A DNA stretch of 64,000 nt from contig JAMDHS010000002.1 in NCBI GenBank assembly GCA_029717555.1, positions 248,001-312,000 of the forward strand, in the 5' to 3' direction. The first letter of the stretch is position 1. Every line of letters begins with the position of its first letter. The notes beneath the pieces were generated by a model, which made no database searches, was not told the DNA's origin, and was given only the letters and a program-made list of their open reading frames with translations. The position numbers and the translations under genes are program-made. This stretch comes from Peribolospora baueri (taxonomy: Eukaryota; Basidiomycota; Peribolosporomycetes; Peribolosporales; Peribolosporaceae). Shown piece by piece: positions 12,875-24,286 of the stretch.

Positions 12875-15800
12875 ATGTCCGACGACGGCACGCTCGCAAG
12901 GATGGCGCGGGGCGACGGCGACGGACTCGGACGCGCGACTGTCAGCTCAACGCAAGCGCATCGCCGGACGCATCTGCCATTGCCGCCGAGCGCAATCCCC
13001 AGCGCAAGCGGCGACGGTCCTGGTCGGGGCGACGGGGCTGCAGGACCAGGGCATCGGCATCACCGGCATCGACATCGGCGACGGCACCAGGGCGAGGACG
13101 GGGACAGGGACGAGGATGAGGATGAGGATGAGGATCGGGCGCGTCAAGATGATCTGCGCCAGCAACGCATGGCGGGCGGTGGTGGTATTGATGTCGATGT
13201 CGATGTCGGCGACGGCGACGGCGAGGTTGACGTTGACGGTCGCCATCGTCATCGTCCTCGTCATCAACCTCTCCATCTCCCTCCTCCCTCCTCTTCCCAC
13301 CGTCCCTCGTCATCGCCGTCGCTTGCATCGCCCCCCACCACCGTCGCCGCCTTGCCGACGCTATCTTCCTCCGTTCCTAGCCCACTCCCACTTCCACTCC
13401 CACTCCCGCCACCCAGGCACGCCCGCCTCGCTCCGTCCAGTCCTTCCCGCGTCGGCCACCACGTTGAACACCGACTCGGACCTCGACGTCCCCCTCCGTC
13501 TTCTTCGCCCCCTTCACCTTTTTATCCTTATTCTTACCCTTATTCTTACCCTCACCCTCACCCTCACCCTTACCACTCCCCTTCTCTTTCCCACCGTACC
13601 CCTTCCTCTTCCTCTTCCTCTTCCTCCTCTCTCACTCCCCGCCTCCCTCCCCCCCACCCGCCCAAGGCCGACTCCGCATACCATCCTCCCTCGTACGCCC
13701 AGCTCGCCACTCACCTCCCCTCGCCCCGCTCCTTCGAGCCAATCCACGCCCGCGCGAGCCCGCCTGCGCCTGCGCCTGCCCGATCCAGACGCCCACTCCC
13801 ACTCCCGGCCTCGTACCACGCCGCCCCCGCTTCGGCTTCGGCCACCACCTCGTCCTTGTCGCCGTTGCTCTCCGTCGGCCATCATCAGCCGCCAACCTTC
13901 GCTCCCCCACGTCCTCGTCTCTCAGCATACGACGCCGACACCCCTTATTCTCTCGCCACCACCACCGTCGCCCTGACCGACGCCTACGCTTCCTCACCTC
14001 GGGCCCCGCCTCTCTGGCCGCCCCGCACCCAAGTTATGCACCCTTACCCGGCACAACCGACGCCGCCGTCAACCTCCTACCGCTCTCCCGCTAGTGTCCA
14101 AGCCCAGTACGCCCACCCGTATTCGTCTTACCTACCTTCTATGCCCTTTCCCATTCCACATTCCCCCTGGAGCGCCGCCACCTCGACGCCCACCGCCAGC
14201 CCACAGCCCGCTTTTCGAGAGCCGGCCACGTACGGACGCCCACACAGATTCTCTGCGACGGAAGCGAGCGCGGGCGAAGGAGAACGTCCGCCAACCGCTC
14301 CTCCGCACAAGGGCAAGAAGCGCAACTACGACGACGCGTCGGCCAGGAAAGCCTCTGCCCCGTCGCCCTCCTCCGCTACCGGTCCAACCTCGACCGGAGC
14401 ACCCACGCATGCCCACGCCAGCAGTTTTTCCTCCTCTTCTTCCTCCACGGCCGCCGCCGACGACGCAGCTGCTGCAAACGCAGCCAAGCGCACGAAAACA
14501 GCCCGAGCGTGCGATTCGTGCCGTCGCAAGAAGATCCGCTGTGACATCCTCCCCACCGACGGTCCCGATGGCACCGGCGACCCGGACAACCCGATCTGTG
14601 TGCATTGCAAGCAGTACGGCTTCGAGTGCACGTTTTACCTGCCTATTACTGAAACGCGGTTCAAGAAGAAGAGAGAAGACGAGGCAGCGGCGGCGGCGGC
14701 GGCCCAGCAAGCTCAGCGGATGGGCGAGATGGGCGCCATGGGACCGATGGGCGTCATCGGCGGCCCACATTCGACTCAGCGCGAAGGCATGACCCCGCTG
14801 TCGGTGACGGTGCCCGCCCGAACGCCGCTCTCAGTGGACACGGCCGCCGCTCGTTCCCACGCTCAGTCGCACTCGCGCTCGGCCGTCCATCGGCCCGTCC
14901 AGGCTTCCTCCGGTCGACGAGAAAGCGGCGACTCGAGCGACGGCGCCAGGACGACAGCCAAGGACAAGGACAAGGGCAAGGCTAGGGCTGACTTTGCTCC
15001 TATCGGCTCCGACGGCCCGGACCATGCCCCCGTCGTCTCCAGTCCCGAGGCTTCCCCCCGGAGCGAGAGTCGGGTGTCGGGTGAGTCGTGAACGGATCGA
15101 GCGCGTGCCGTTCCGTTCCTGTTCTTTTTCTCACCCTAGATACGTTCCCTTCCTTTCGTGTCCCGCAGGACTCACGTCCATCGCTTACATCGTCCACTCC
15201 ATGGCCATGGTCCCTGGCGCGGCCATCGAGGCTCACGACCAGAGGCATCACCAGACCTTTGAAGTGTCCTCCACGGGCGACGGAATCATTCGCTTGTACA
15301 GTCCCCGCAAGCCTTCCTCCAAGGCTAACACGCCACAAGGTTCTGGCTCGGCGGCGGCGGCGACCGGGGGGAGGACGGAGGACGGAGAACATCCGCATCC
15401 GTCTTCGGCCGAGGCCCACTTCCGCCTGCCCAAGACCTTGGAATCGCGCCTCAAGGGGGACATTATCGAAAAGCTCGTCAACGCCTACTTTGAACACCAC
15501 GCCATCCTCTTCCCCGTCATCACAAAATCCGAATTCCTTCACACCTCTCCACCTTCTCCGCTCGTCCTCTACGCCATCTGTGGAGTCTCTGCGCTGAGCA
15601 GACACGTGCCCATGGAGGTGTTGTCGAGTGTGCGCGAGGCGATTGCGTTGATTTTTAGAGAGACGGACGTGATGAGCGTGAGCATGCTCAATACGATTCG
15701 AGGACTGCTTGTGCTCAGCTTGCATCCTGACTTGCACGGCATCACTGCCGTGCAGGGAGGCAGTCGCAGCTGGAATCGCATCGGCGTCGTAAGTCGTCCC

Positions 15801-18207
15801 TCCTCTCCATCATCTGTCTTTCCCGGCCCTAGCTCACCCATCTCCGTCTCTGTCATCTCCCCCATCTCACTTCCCATCCCCCGCCACCAGGCCGTCCGCA
15901 TGGCCCAGGACCTAGGCCTGCACAGGGACGCGACGGGTACGGAGACGGAGCAGGAGACGTACTACCTTGAGATGAAGAGGCGTATGTGGGGGTGTTGTGT
16001 TACTGCTGATCGTTGGTGAGTTGACGAGGAGATGGCTGTTGAATGGTTGGAGTGGGGTCGCTCACCTCTTCCTCTCTTGTCCTTGGCAGGACGAGCATTT
16101 CCATAGGTCACCCTCTGGCCATCGATCTCACTGATTGTGATGGTGAGCCTCTTCGTTTCATCTCGCCAGCCGGACACTTCTGCTCATGTGCCCCGCCTCG
16201 CTCGTCCAGTCCGATTACCCGCCCCGTACGAGATCCTCCGCTACTCCACCGACGTCCCCTCCGACCCATCCGGGAATGACCGGCCATTCGCGTTCAACAC
16301 AGAAATGCTCAAGCTCAGCATCCTCTTTGGCCGAGTGATGAAGACGATCTACTCCCCCGCGGGTCTCATGAAGGCTACCGATAAGGAGATCAATGGCCTT
16401 TTGGACGATATTGATCGGTGGAAAGAGTTTTTGCCGTCGGAGTTGCAGTTTAAAGGCCCCGATAGCGATGCGCAAAGCGGCATCCTCCACGTCGGCTTCA
16501 CGTGTCTGCAGATGCTCTTGTTCCGCGTCTTTATGCGCATCTCCTACATTTGCCCGGCGCATCTCAACTTCTCCCTCACCATCGAACGCATGACCTATCT
16601 CATTGTCCTCTCCCGTCAAGCCATCGACTGGGTGGACAACAAGGGGGAGTACTACCTCGACACCCTCCTCATCCTCTCCTACTCCCTCGTCTTCTGCGCC
16701 ACCATTCAGTATCACTGTTGGGTCCGACGTCAAGACGCCGAGGCGCTCGCCTACCTCGGCAAAGCCCGCGACCTCGCTCAACGCGCCAACGCCGAGCCCA
16801 AGAAGGAGGAGCTCACGCTCAAGGCCAAGATCACCGAGGTGATCACGCTCCTTCACGAGGCCGCTCATGGAGTCTATGGCCGCGCCTCGGAGGGACAGGT
16901 GCTGAATCCGACCCACGGCGTCGTCGGTCGGTCCATCCAAACCAGAGGCCTTCACTTTGTCCAAGACGCCAGCAAGCCCGGAGGCGGCTACTTTGTCGCG
17001 GCAGACAAGAACCTCATCCTTAAGGACCTGCCGAAGGGCACCATCGTCCTCCGCGCCATGGAAGCCGCCAAGCTCCGCGCTCGGTCCGATACGCCGTTTG
17101 GCGCGGGCGATAGTCATATGCTGGGCGTCATGGACGAGAACGGACGGTTCCCTCGTGGCGGCGGCGACGCCACCACGCTTGGGGCGACCAACGGTGACGG
17201 CGGCGGTGGCGGTGGTGGCGTCGGTGGGGAGCGGCAGCAGCGACCTCCGAGCCAATCCGGGTCCAAGCTCGTCACCATGGTTCCGCTGGCCACCGGCTTC
17301 CTCGACCCGTCTGTCGGTTTCGTCGGTGGAAATGCGTTTGCGGATGCCGCTGGCGCGACTACCTTGGGCGCCCTCAACGGCGGTGGCGGAGGCGGTGGCG
17401 GAGGCGGTGGCGGAGAAGGTCCACCGGCGTCTTTCGGTCGTGGCGGCAACACGCCCCTTTTCGCCGCTCAGCAGAACGCCAACTTTTTCCTGCCTTCTGC
17501 CATCGCTGCTGCAGCAGCCACGGGGGCGGCGGGGACAACGGCGTCGGAGCCCAACGGCGCCGGCGCCGGCGCCGGTGGTCCGTCGTCTTCGATGCTCAAC
17601 GTCAACCCGAACCTGAACGACTGCCCGTTCTCCCTCTCGCTCTCCTTCGCCGGCGTCAACGCCAACGACGATGGCAGCAAGAGCGACGACGCCGGTGGTG
17701 GTGGTGGTGGCGCCGCGGAGGCGGGGGCGGGAGGGGGAGGCGGATCAGACTACGTGTTGGACGCGCCGGCAAGCATACAGCGGAACCTGTTCGACGGGAG
17801 CGTGGGCGCTGACCCGCTCTTGTTGGACGGCCTCCCTGGAGGTCCGTTTGAATGGGGTGAGTTTGTCTTTTTTATTTTCCTTTCCTTTCCTTTCCTTGCC
17901 TTGCCTTGGCCCCTTCTCTTCCTTCCGCCTCGCTCGCTCGCTCGTCAGTCGTCTCGGCGCTGGTTCGGCTGACTGACATTTACACTTTCCTTCCTTTTCG
18001 TCATCCTCCTTTCGCGCATCTCTGTCAGATCAATGGGACACCTTCTTCAGCTCCGTCGGCGGCATCCTCTCCAATGGGGCCCTCGACATCAGTGGTGGAG
18101 GCGCTGGTGCCGACTCGTCCTCCGCAGGTAGAGCTAGCGCAGGAGTCGGTGCCGCGTCCGGTGCGGCGACTAATGCCGAGGGCAGTGGCATCCTAGGAGA
18201 GGCTTGA
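12875..18207 (+). CDS. Zn2Cys6 fungal-specific transcription factor
   Basis: Nuclear DNA-binding regulator, target genes unknown. Exons 12875-15080, 15169-15788, 15891-16015, 16090-16142, 16210-17856 and 18029-18207 join in phase to about 1,600 residues. The first part is low complexity: Asp/Val and Arg/His repeats, then Ser/Pro. A binuclear zinc cluster lies at about 14510-14635: ACDSCRRKKIRCD, then a longer-than-usual loop, then CVHCKQYGFECTF. Downstream is the fungal regulatory domain: VEVSS-type segment FEVSSTGDGIIRLYSP, YFEHHAILFPVI, AVRMAQDLGLHRD, CCVTADRWTSISIGHPLAID and RLPAPYEI. The C-terminus is Gly/Ala-rich and ends with DQWDTFFSSVGGIL. The cluster resembles the XlnR/Cat8-type middle-homology regulators, but no pathway can be assigned. 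The start codon is uncertain, because the frame is open leftward to 12584. Confidence 0.9.
13528..13590. repeat. Short tandem TTACCC/TCACCC-like repeat inside the coding exon
   Basis: Repeated units of TTACCC, TTATTC and TCACCC run through this part of the regulator's first exon and encode a Pro/Tyr/Ser/His-rich stretch. It resembles telomere-like hexamers only by chance, since the units are irregular and in frame. Confidence 0.6.
17180..17745. repeat. Glycine-coding GGT/GGC/GGA repeats in the regulator
   Basis: Several runs encode six to twelve glycines each (about 17195-17220, 17380-17415 and 17695-17745). They lie in the disordered C-terminal half of the Zn2Cys6 protein and are likely variable in length between strains. 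Confidence 0.75.
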
Positions 18208-19763
18208 AAGGCCGGCCAGATGACGTCGATCCGGTTTTTGAAGGGCGTGCAGAAGTTTTCTTGTAACGTTTGGCGGAGGCTTTGGCAGTTCCATGGACGC
18301 TCGGTTTTTATACGGCGCAGCGACAGGCCGACCGCTCGCATTTTTTATATTTCCTCCTTTGTTCGTTGCTCCTCCTTCGTCTCCCTTCCTTCGCTAGCCA
18401 TGATTACCACTACCTTCTTCTCGTCGGGCCCCCGCATTTCTTTTCCTTCCTCAACCGGCCCATCCAATTCCCTTTCGTTTACCCTACCCTCGGCCCGATC
18501 CTTCGACAGCAAATCGTCTTTTTTGTTTTTGTTGCTCTACCCAGTCCGCTCGTCCCCTTTTCCCAAGGAAGGGGTCAATTTGCCTTTCTTCCCTTTCCTT
18601 CTCCTTCCCTTCCGCTTCTGCTTCCCCCTGTGTATTCATCACCATTTCGCAAAAGCTCATCGCAGCTCGGCATTCCATCCAAGTCGTAATCATGCTAAGC
18701 GACGCGCTTCCCGGTTTGGTTCCACGTATGATCACACGATCGTCTCTTTTTTTTCCCATGAGAGGGGGGAAGCCGGCGCAACGCCGGGTTGCGCTGGCAA
18801 GCCTTCATCCGATGACGACGACGACGACGACGTGACCGGGAAACGGGGAAGAAGAATAAGGCCCTGTTCGGGCGGGCGGCGGTGAGCGCCCGTCCTCTCC
18901 TCTTCCCTCGTTCGTCCGGGCCATGTTGTCGATTCAACTTCTGCCGAGACGAGACGAAACCGCACGCCGAGCCAAGCCAAGAAGAAGAAGAAGAAGGAGG
19001 AGCCACGAGCCGACCGGTCAGAGTCGGTCGAGTCGGGATGGTGGAAGGGAGTGGGAGAGAGTGAGTGAGTGGACGGAAGCCGTGGACGGCATGTTTTCCG
19101 CTTTCCTGCCGTTTTCCCGACGAGGACGAGGACTCGGCGGCCCCGTCCGTCCGTCAATCTGTGTAGAGAGACGCACGCGTGCTTGCTCGCTCGCTGAGCC
19201 GCGCGGGCCAGCCACAGCTCGACCTTCTGGCAATGCCGCACCAAGACGAGATGAGCTGGGCGGGGAGGACGACCAACGCGGATAGGATGGATGGTCGATG
19301 GGCTTGCTGTGCGACGTCAATTGACCACCGCCCAGCTTCAGCAGAATGAGTCGCTTCTTGTGCCGTGTGGGAGGTTTGCCCGGCGGGTTTGGGCGTCGAC
19401 ACTGTACAGGCAGTCATCCATTCGCATGCAAGTCGCTTTCTGGCTACCAGCTGAGAACAACACATCGAGCCCTGTGTAGAAAGCTGCGGTCGATTCTTTG
19501 CCTCCGCGGCGCTGGGATGGACCGGACCGGCTGCCTCTCCCGCCGGTCGGGAAAACGTTACCACACAACGCAGAGAATAGAATGAATCCATCTTCTAAAT
19601 TGGGAAATTGCAACGACATGGATAGGAGGTGGGGACGGGCTGAAGGAGGGGGCGAGTGAATATGCTTTGCAATGAGGGGGAAGAGCGAAGAGGGAAGGGG
19701 GCGAGGACGAAACGGAGAGGTTCTATGTGCGACCGCAGGTGGACTGCGCAGGCAATGATGGCA
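18208..19763. other. Convergent intergenic region, nothing supported
   Basis: This 1.55 kb lies between the stops of the Zn2Cys6 regulator and the mS38-like gene. The first 450 bases are C/T-rich, consistent with a long 3' untranslated region. No reading frame shows family similarity or sensible splice structure. (GAC)n near 18810-18830 and (GAA)n near 18975-18995 are the only repeats noted. Confidence 0.5.
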
Positions 19764-21069
19764 TCACTTGCCGAGACGCTTGCGCATGGCGCGTTGAGCC
19801 TTACGGTGAAAGAAACGAGTGCAAAGGCAGGACATCGGTCAGCGGACGAATCCAATACGCATTCAGACGTCCGCCGGCGCGTCCGGCGAGATGACCTTGC
19901 TCCGCTCACCTTTCTCCGCTTCTTGTACCTAAGGAACCCAGGCGACACGTTAAATGTGTGAATGTCAATGAACGGAGGGCACGCAAAGGTGAAGCAGCGA
20001 CTCACTTGTGCTTGGTGATCTTCTTTCTCCGCTTCCTCCTTACGCTATCCATGAGCACCTCGTAGATCGGATTGCCCTCCTCGTCGACTCCAATCTGTCG
20101 TCTCTTCGGCACGTCAGGCACCGTCCTGAGCGCCGCCTTGAGGTCCTCCAGACTCCAGGGATCCTCCGTCGGGCTTGGAGTCTGAGCAGCGGCGGCGTCC
20201 ATCATCGCCTCCACTTGATCCCACTTGAACGCGGAGGGCAGTTGCGTCTGAAGGAGGGCATGAGAGAGGAGTAGGGGTGTGTGCCTGCTGTCTGCGACGG
20301 GCGCCTTGGATGAGGTGGACGAGTGGCCAAACGAAGGAGGCTCATATGCGCGACCATGCTCGGCGAGCCAAAGCGCCACTTCCTTTGGCCACCGCGGGTC
20401 CGGCCCTTTTGGCTCGCCAACGATGGTCAGTTCAGACTCATCCACGAGGTTCTCGAGGTCCTTCGTCTCCAACTCGGCGCGCAGACCTGCCACCCTATCG
20501 CTCGGCGTCGTGGCCTGTGGCGGTGCGTCGCCACTGGCACTGGTGGAGGAGCCTTCGAAGTCGGCCACTCCGCCTCGGTGAGAGAGCGCGTCGACGATAC
20601 GGGTAAAGCGTTCCTCGTCCGTCCGCCCTGTCCGCCTCATCCTCCACCTGGAAGAGTAACGGTCGGCGCCGCCGAAGACCGAGGAGACCTGCTCATGCTC
20701 CAGCAGTGGACGATAGTGAGCAAAGAAGGCATCATAGGATACCGACTGAGCTCGCGCGTTAGAGGGCGGAGGCGAGGCAATGACGGAGGGGAGGGCATCG
20801 CCCTCGATGGGACCCGCGCGGAAAGAAGCAGAAGCAGGAGAGCCTCTCGACTTCTTCACGGAGCCGCCGCCACCAGAGCCACTGCTCGCTCTGGAGGAGG
20901 AGGAGGAGCGCGCGCCAGATCGAGACGGAGGATTGTCCCTTCCGCCCTTGTTGTTGTTCGCGCTCGCTGCGACGGATCTGGCACGGAGGCCTGGGCAGGA
21001 GATGGTGCGATACCCGCGGCGAGCGGTGCGGACGAGGGAGGCGAGCGACGACCCCTTCGCCACCAGCAT
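19764..21069 (-). CDS. Mitochondrial Cox24/mS38-domain protein (AURKAIP1-like)
   Basis: Three exons on the minus strand: 20006-21069, a 19-base exon 19910-19928, and 19764-19799, in phase, 372 residues. The N-terminus MLVAKGSSLASLVRTARRGYR is a good mitochondrial targeting peptide, which favours this start over an in-frame upstream one at 21309. The C-terminus joins across the exons to read DSVRRKRRKKITKHK, YKKRRK and AQRAMRKRLGK. This is the very basic signature of the Cox24/AURKAIP1 family, known as small-subunit mitoribosome protein mS38, linked in yeast to COX1 mRNA processing or translation. The middle (Ser/Gly-rich, then an acidic region) is not conserved, and the protein is longer than yeast Cox24. 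Divergent from the LAMMER kinase. Confidence 0.85.
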
Positions 21070-21727
21070 CGTACGCGGAGGAGGGGCGCGGAAGGGCTGG
21101 AGAGGATGGGGGTAGCGAGGAAGACGAGGGAAGGGGTCAGCGGTCGCTGGAGACCAAATAACGGAAGGAGGGTGACGAGGAGAAGGAAAGAGGATGATGA
21201 GCTCCGAGGAGATCGGCGCTGGGAGGCGGGCGAAGGCGGCGTTGCGCGGAGACGAGGTGGGAGGATGGCAGTTAAAGACGGAGTGTAATGGCCATTTCAA
21301 ACCTCCCAACCGCGACGCAATTCAAATGTCCGCCCGTATTTGGCCCTGCCTCGCTCCGAGAACGCCCTCGTCGATGGGGATGGCGGTCGACCTGGATCGT
21401 GACGACGACCCGCTCCCTCCGCTTCTCGCCACGACGATCAACATCTCGCACCTCATCTGCAACGCCCTTGCTCTCCCACTTCCCCTCGCTAGCCCACGTA
21501 CGCTTTGACGTGCTCACCCGGTGCGCGCTCGAGCTCTCGCGCCGACAACCACCCGGCGCGCCGCTGTACTGGGATCGTCCGTCGGCAGGCGTCTCGCCGT
21601 CCGTTCGTCTTGCTCGGTCGACTGGTCGATCTCCCAGACGCCTCTTCGGTTCGCTCCGGACACACTCCGTCATCCTCCATACCGCCCCATCCACCTCCCG
21701 CTCTGATCAGCGCCCTCCACACGGAGC
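21070..21727. promoter_or_regulatory. Divergent promoter between mS38-like gene and LAMMER kinase
   Basis: 658 bp shared 5' region. It contains purine-rich sequence near the mS38-like side (about 21180-21280) and C/T-rich sequence toward the kinase. A frame open on the minus strand as far as 21309 could extend the mitochondrial protein, but this would bury its targeting peptide. Confidence 0.4.
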
Positions 21728-24286
21728 ATGTCAGCAGCGGCCACCGCCGCGCCCCTTAGGAAACGGCGCGCCATGCCCAATGGCCGCGGAGTTGCGTACG
21801 AGCTTCGCAGCTCACGGCCTCTGCAATGTGTCAACGAATACGTCGACGGTCGTGTCCGGGAGGTGTTTGTTCTCGATGACGAGTGAGTGCCCTTTTCCTC
21901 GCGCTTCGGTCTGCGATGTCGCCTGGCGCATGGCGGGCAGCTGGAAAGCGTCGCCACGGGCCATATCCAGACCCGCTCACGTACGCGGCTGCGACTACTC
22001 GTACAGCTCGCCTCCTCCCACCACCAGCATCCACGACCACCCCCTTCATTCATCTCGGTCCGCCGGGTCCAACCCGTACGACGGCGGATCGCATGACGGG
22101 CACTACACGTACGCGGTCCATCGAAACGGCTCGGAGCGGCCCGGCGCCAACGGCAACGGCCACGGTGGCAGCTCCTCAAAGAGGAAACACAAGGCCGTCG
22201 AGAGTCCCCCGGCCGTCGATGACAGCGGTGACACTTCTTATGCGTACGCGCCCGGCGTGCGATACTTCGATCAGCACGGTCAGGTCGTACACGCCGCGCC
22301 TCCGGCGGCTCCGACCGGCAGCACCTCGACGGCGAAGCGACGACGGCGTGACGAAGGCGATGCCTGCGCCGCTCAGCGGCCGGTTCCTGGCCCGGCCGAG
22401 TACGCTCACCAGCACCAGAGCGCATATCTCCCGCCAGCAGCCACGTACGGGTCAACAACGTATTACCCGAATGGTACCAACGCCTACGCTGCCCCCGGGG
22501 CGTATCAGCCGCCGCATCTCTTGTACAAGCAATCCAGCGGGTCGTACTTTCAGCCTGACCAGAGTGTGGGTTGTGCTGAATGACGGGGCCTGACTTTTGA
22601 CTGATCTGAGGACGCAATTTGGTGCTGACCGTCGCTCACCATCCCTTTATCGGCTTTCGTGTTCGTCTGGCGGAATGCAGCAATCGATCTCGCCTTCGCT
22701 CTCGAGCAGACCTCCGCCCCCGCCTTTGACCACTTGCGACGACAAGGAGGGACACTACATCTGTCGGGAACATGACGTCATTGGCGTCGAGGGTCGCTGT
22801 GAGTTACGCTGTTGTCCAGCCTGATGTCTAGCCAAGGTCAGATTGCTCATCCCTTTCTATTCTGTCCGCCAGACCGGATCGTCCGACTCCTCGGGCAGGG
22901 AACGTTCGGTAAGGTAGTCCAGTGCTACGACAAGGCGACGAGGCGATATGTGGCGGTCAAGATCATTCGAGCGATCCAAAAATACCGCGACGCGAGCAAG
23001 GTCGAGATCCGTGTGCTCAAGCTGCTCAAGGAACACGACCCGGGGAATGCCAAGTGAGTTCTCCGTCTGATGTCGGAGCTCCTTTTTCCGCGATCTTTGA
23101 CCTCGAATTCCGCCTTCTGCACGCAGCAAATGCATCCACCTGCTCGAGTGCTTTAACTTTCGCAACCACGTCTGCATCGTCTCCGAGCTCCTCGGCCAGT
23201 CAGTCTTTGACTTTTTGAAGGAGAACGACTTTGTCCCTTTTCCGCCGGCTCAAATTTGGCAATTTGCCAAGCAACTATTGACTAGCGTGGCATGTGAGTG
23301 TGACTTGGAGCGCAGGAGCTGTCGAGCTCTTTTTTTTTTCAAGCGCTGATGAACGCAACCTATCCGGCTTTGCAGTCATTCACGATCTGCGACTGATTCA
23401 CACGGATCTCAAGCCGGAGAACATTCTCCTGGTCAACTCGAAGCACAAAGTTGTACCAGTGGGGAGGGTGAGCCGTTTTCGCGTATTTGCCTTGCCGCGA
23501 GCGGCTGCTCTGACCGCCGCGCGTTCTTGTCCGATTTTCAGCGCACGAACGCAAAGATGCGCAAGGTACTCGAAAACACGGACATTCGGCTCATCGATTT
23601 TGGCAGCGCGACGTTTCAGGACGAGTACCATTCGGCGGTGGTGTCGACGCGGCACTACCGGGCGCCGGAGATCATTCTGGGTGAGTGTTGGCTGGATCGA
23701 TGTGGGTGTCTCGGCGGTGCTGACGAAGGATGGCTTGGACTGCGGCGGGACCGCTCAGGCATGGGTTGGTCGTATCCGTGCGACGTCTGGTCGATCGGCT
23801 GCATCCTCGTCGAGTTCTACACGGGCGAGGCGTTGTTCCAAACACACGACAACCTGGAGCACCTGGCGATGATGGAAGCGTGTCTGGGGCAGATGCCGGC
23901 GACGTTTGCCAAGAATGCGGCTCGGTACAGGCCGGAGTATTTCCGGGGTACGAAGCTTGACTATCCGAACTCGACGACGCAGAGAGGAAGTAGGAAGTGG
24001 GTGAAGGCGATGCAGAAGCTGCAGGTGAGTTTGGGAAGAGGGCCGGTCCGTCTCCATTCCTGGCGTGCATGTCGGGACATAGACTCACTCCGTCTACGGT
24101 GACGTCTGCTTGGCCGCTCGACAGGACGTCATCCCGCCGTCGGCCACGTCGCCGCACAACCAGCGTTTCCTTTCCCTCGTTCGCCGACTGCTCGACTTTG
24201 ACCCCAACACCCGGATTACCGTCCGCGATGCGCTGGCCCACCCGTACTTTGAACTGAGACCGGAGGAGATCCCGGAGTCTCGCTGA
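21728..24286 (+). CDS. LAMMER/CLK dual-specificity protein kinase
   Basis: Kinase that phosphorylates SR splicing factors (family of Clk, Doa, Kns1, Lkh1). Nine exons: 21728-21882, 21971-22565, 22681-22798, 22873-23053, 23127-23293, 23376-23467, 23542-23680, 23759-24024 and 24125-24286. All phases agree, giving 624 residues. The N-terminal third is disordered, with basic runs such as KRRRRDE. The catalytic domain shows [18 protein letters not shown] (glycine loop), VAVKII (lysine), [13 protein letters not shown] (catalytic loop), LIDFGSA (DFG), [13 protein letters not shown] and DVWSIGCIL. The signature is EHLAMMEA, where the family consensus is EHLAMMER. It ends with [14 protein letters not shown]. 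The donor after exon 2 (GTGGGT) is the least certain junction. Confidence 0.95.

Noticed and set aside
13528-13590. Telomere-like TTACCC/TCACCC repeats
   Set aside because: Irregular, short, in frame and inside a coding exon; not a telomere or interstitial telomeric array.
13514-13997. Long arginine/glycine-rich minus-strand frames opposite the Zn2Cys6 exon
   Set aside because: They are mirror frames of Ser/Pro-coding high-GC sequence; the plus strand has the domain evidence.
16215-17255. 346-residue minus-strand frame opposite the fungal regulatory domain
   Set aside because: It is antisense to a well-supported exon and has no family similarity.
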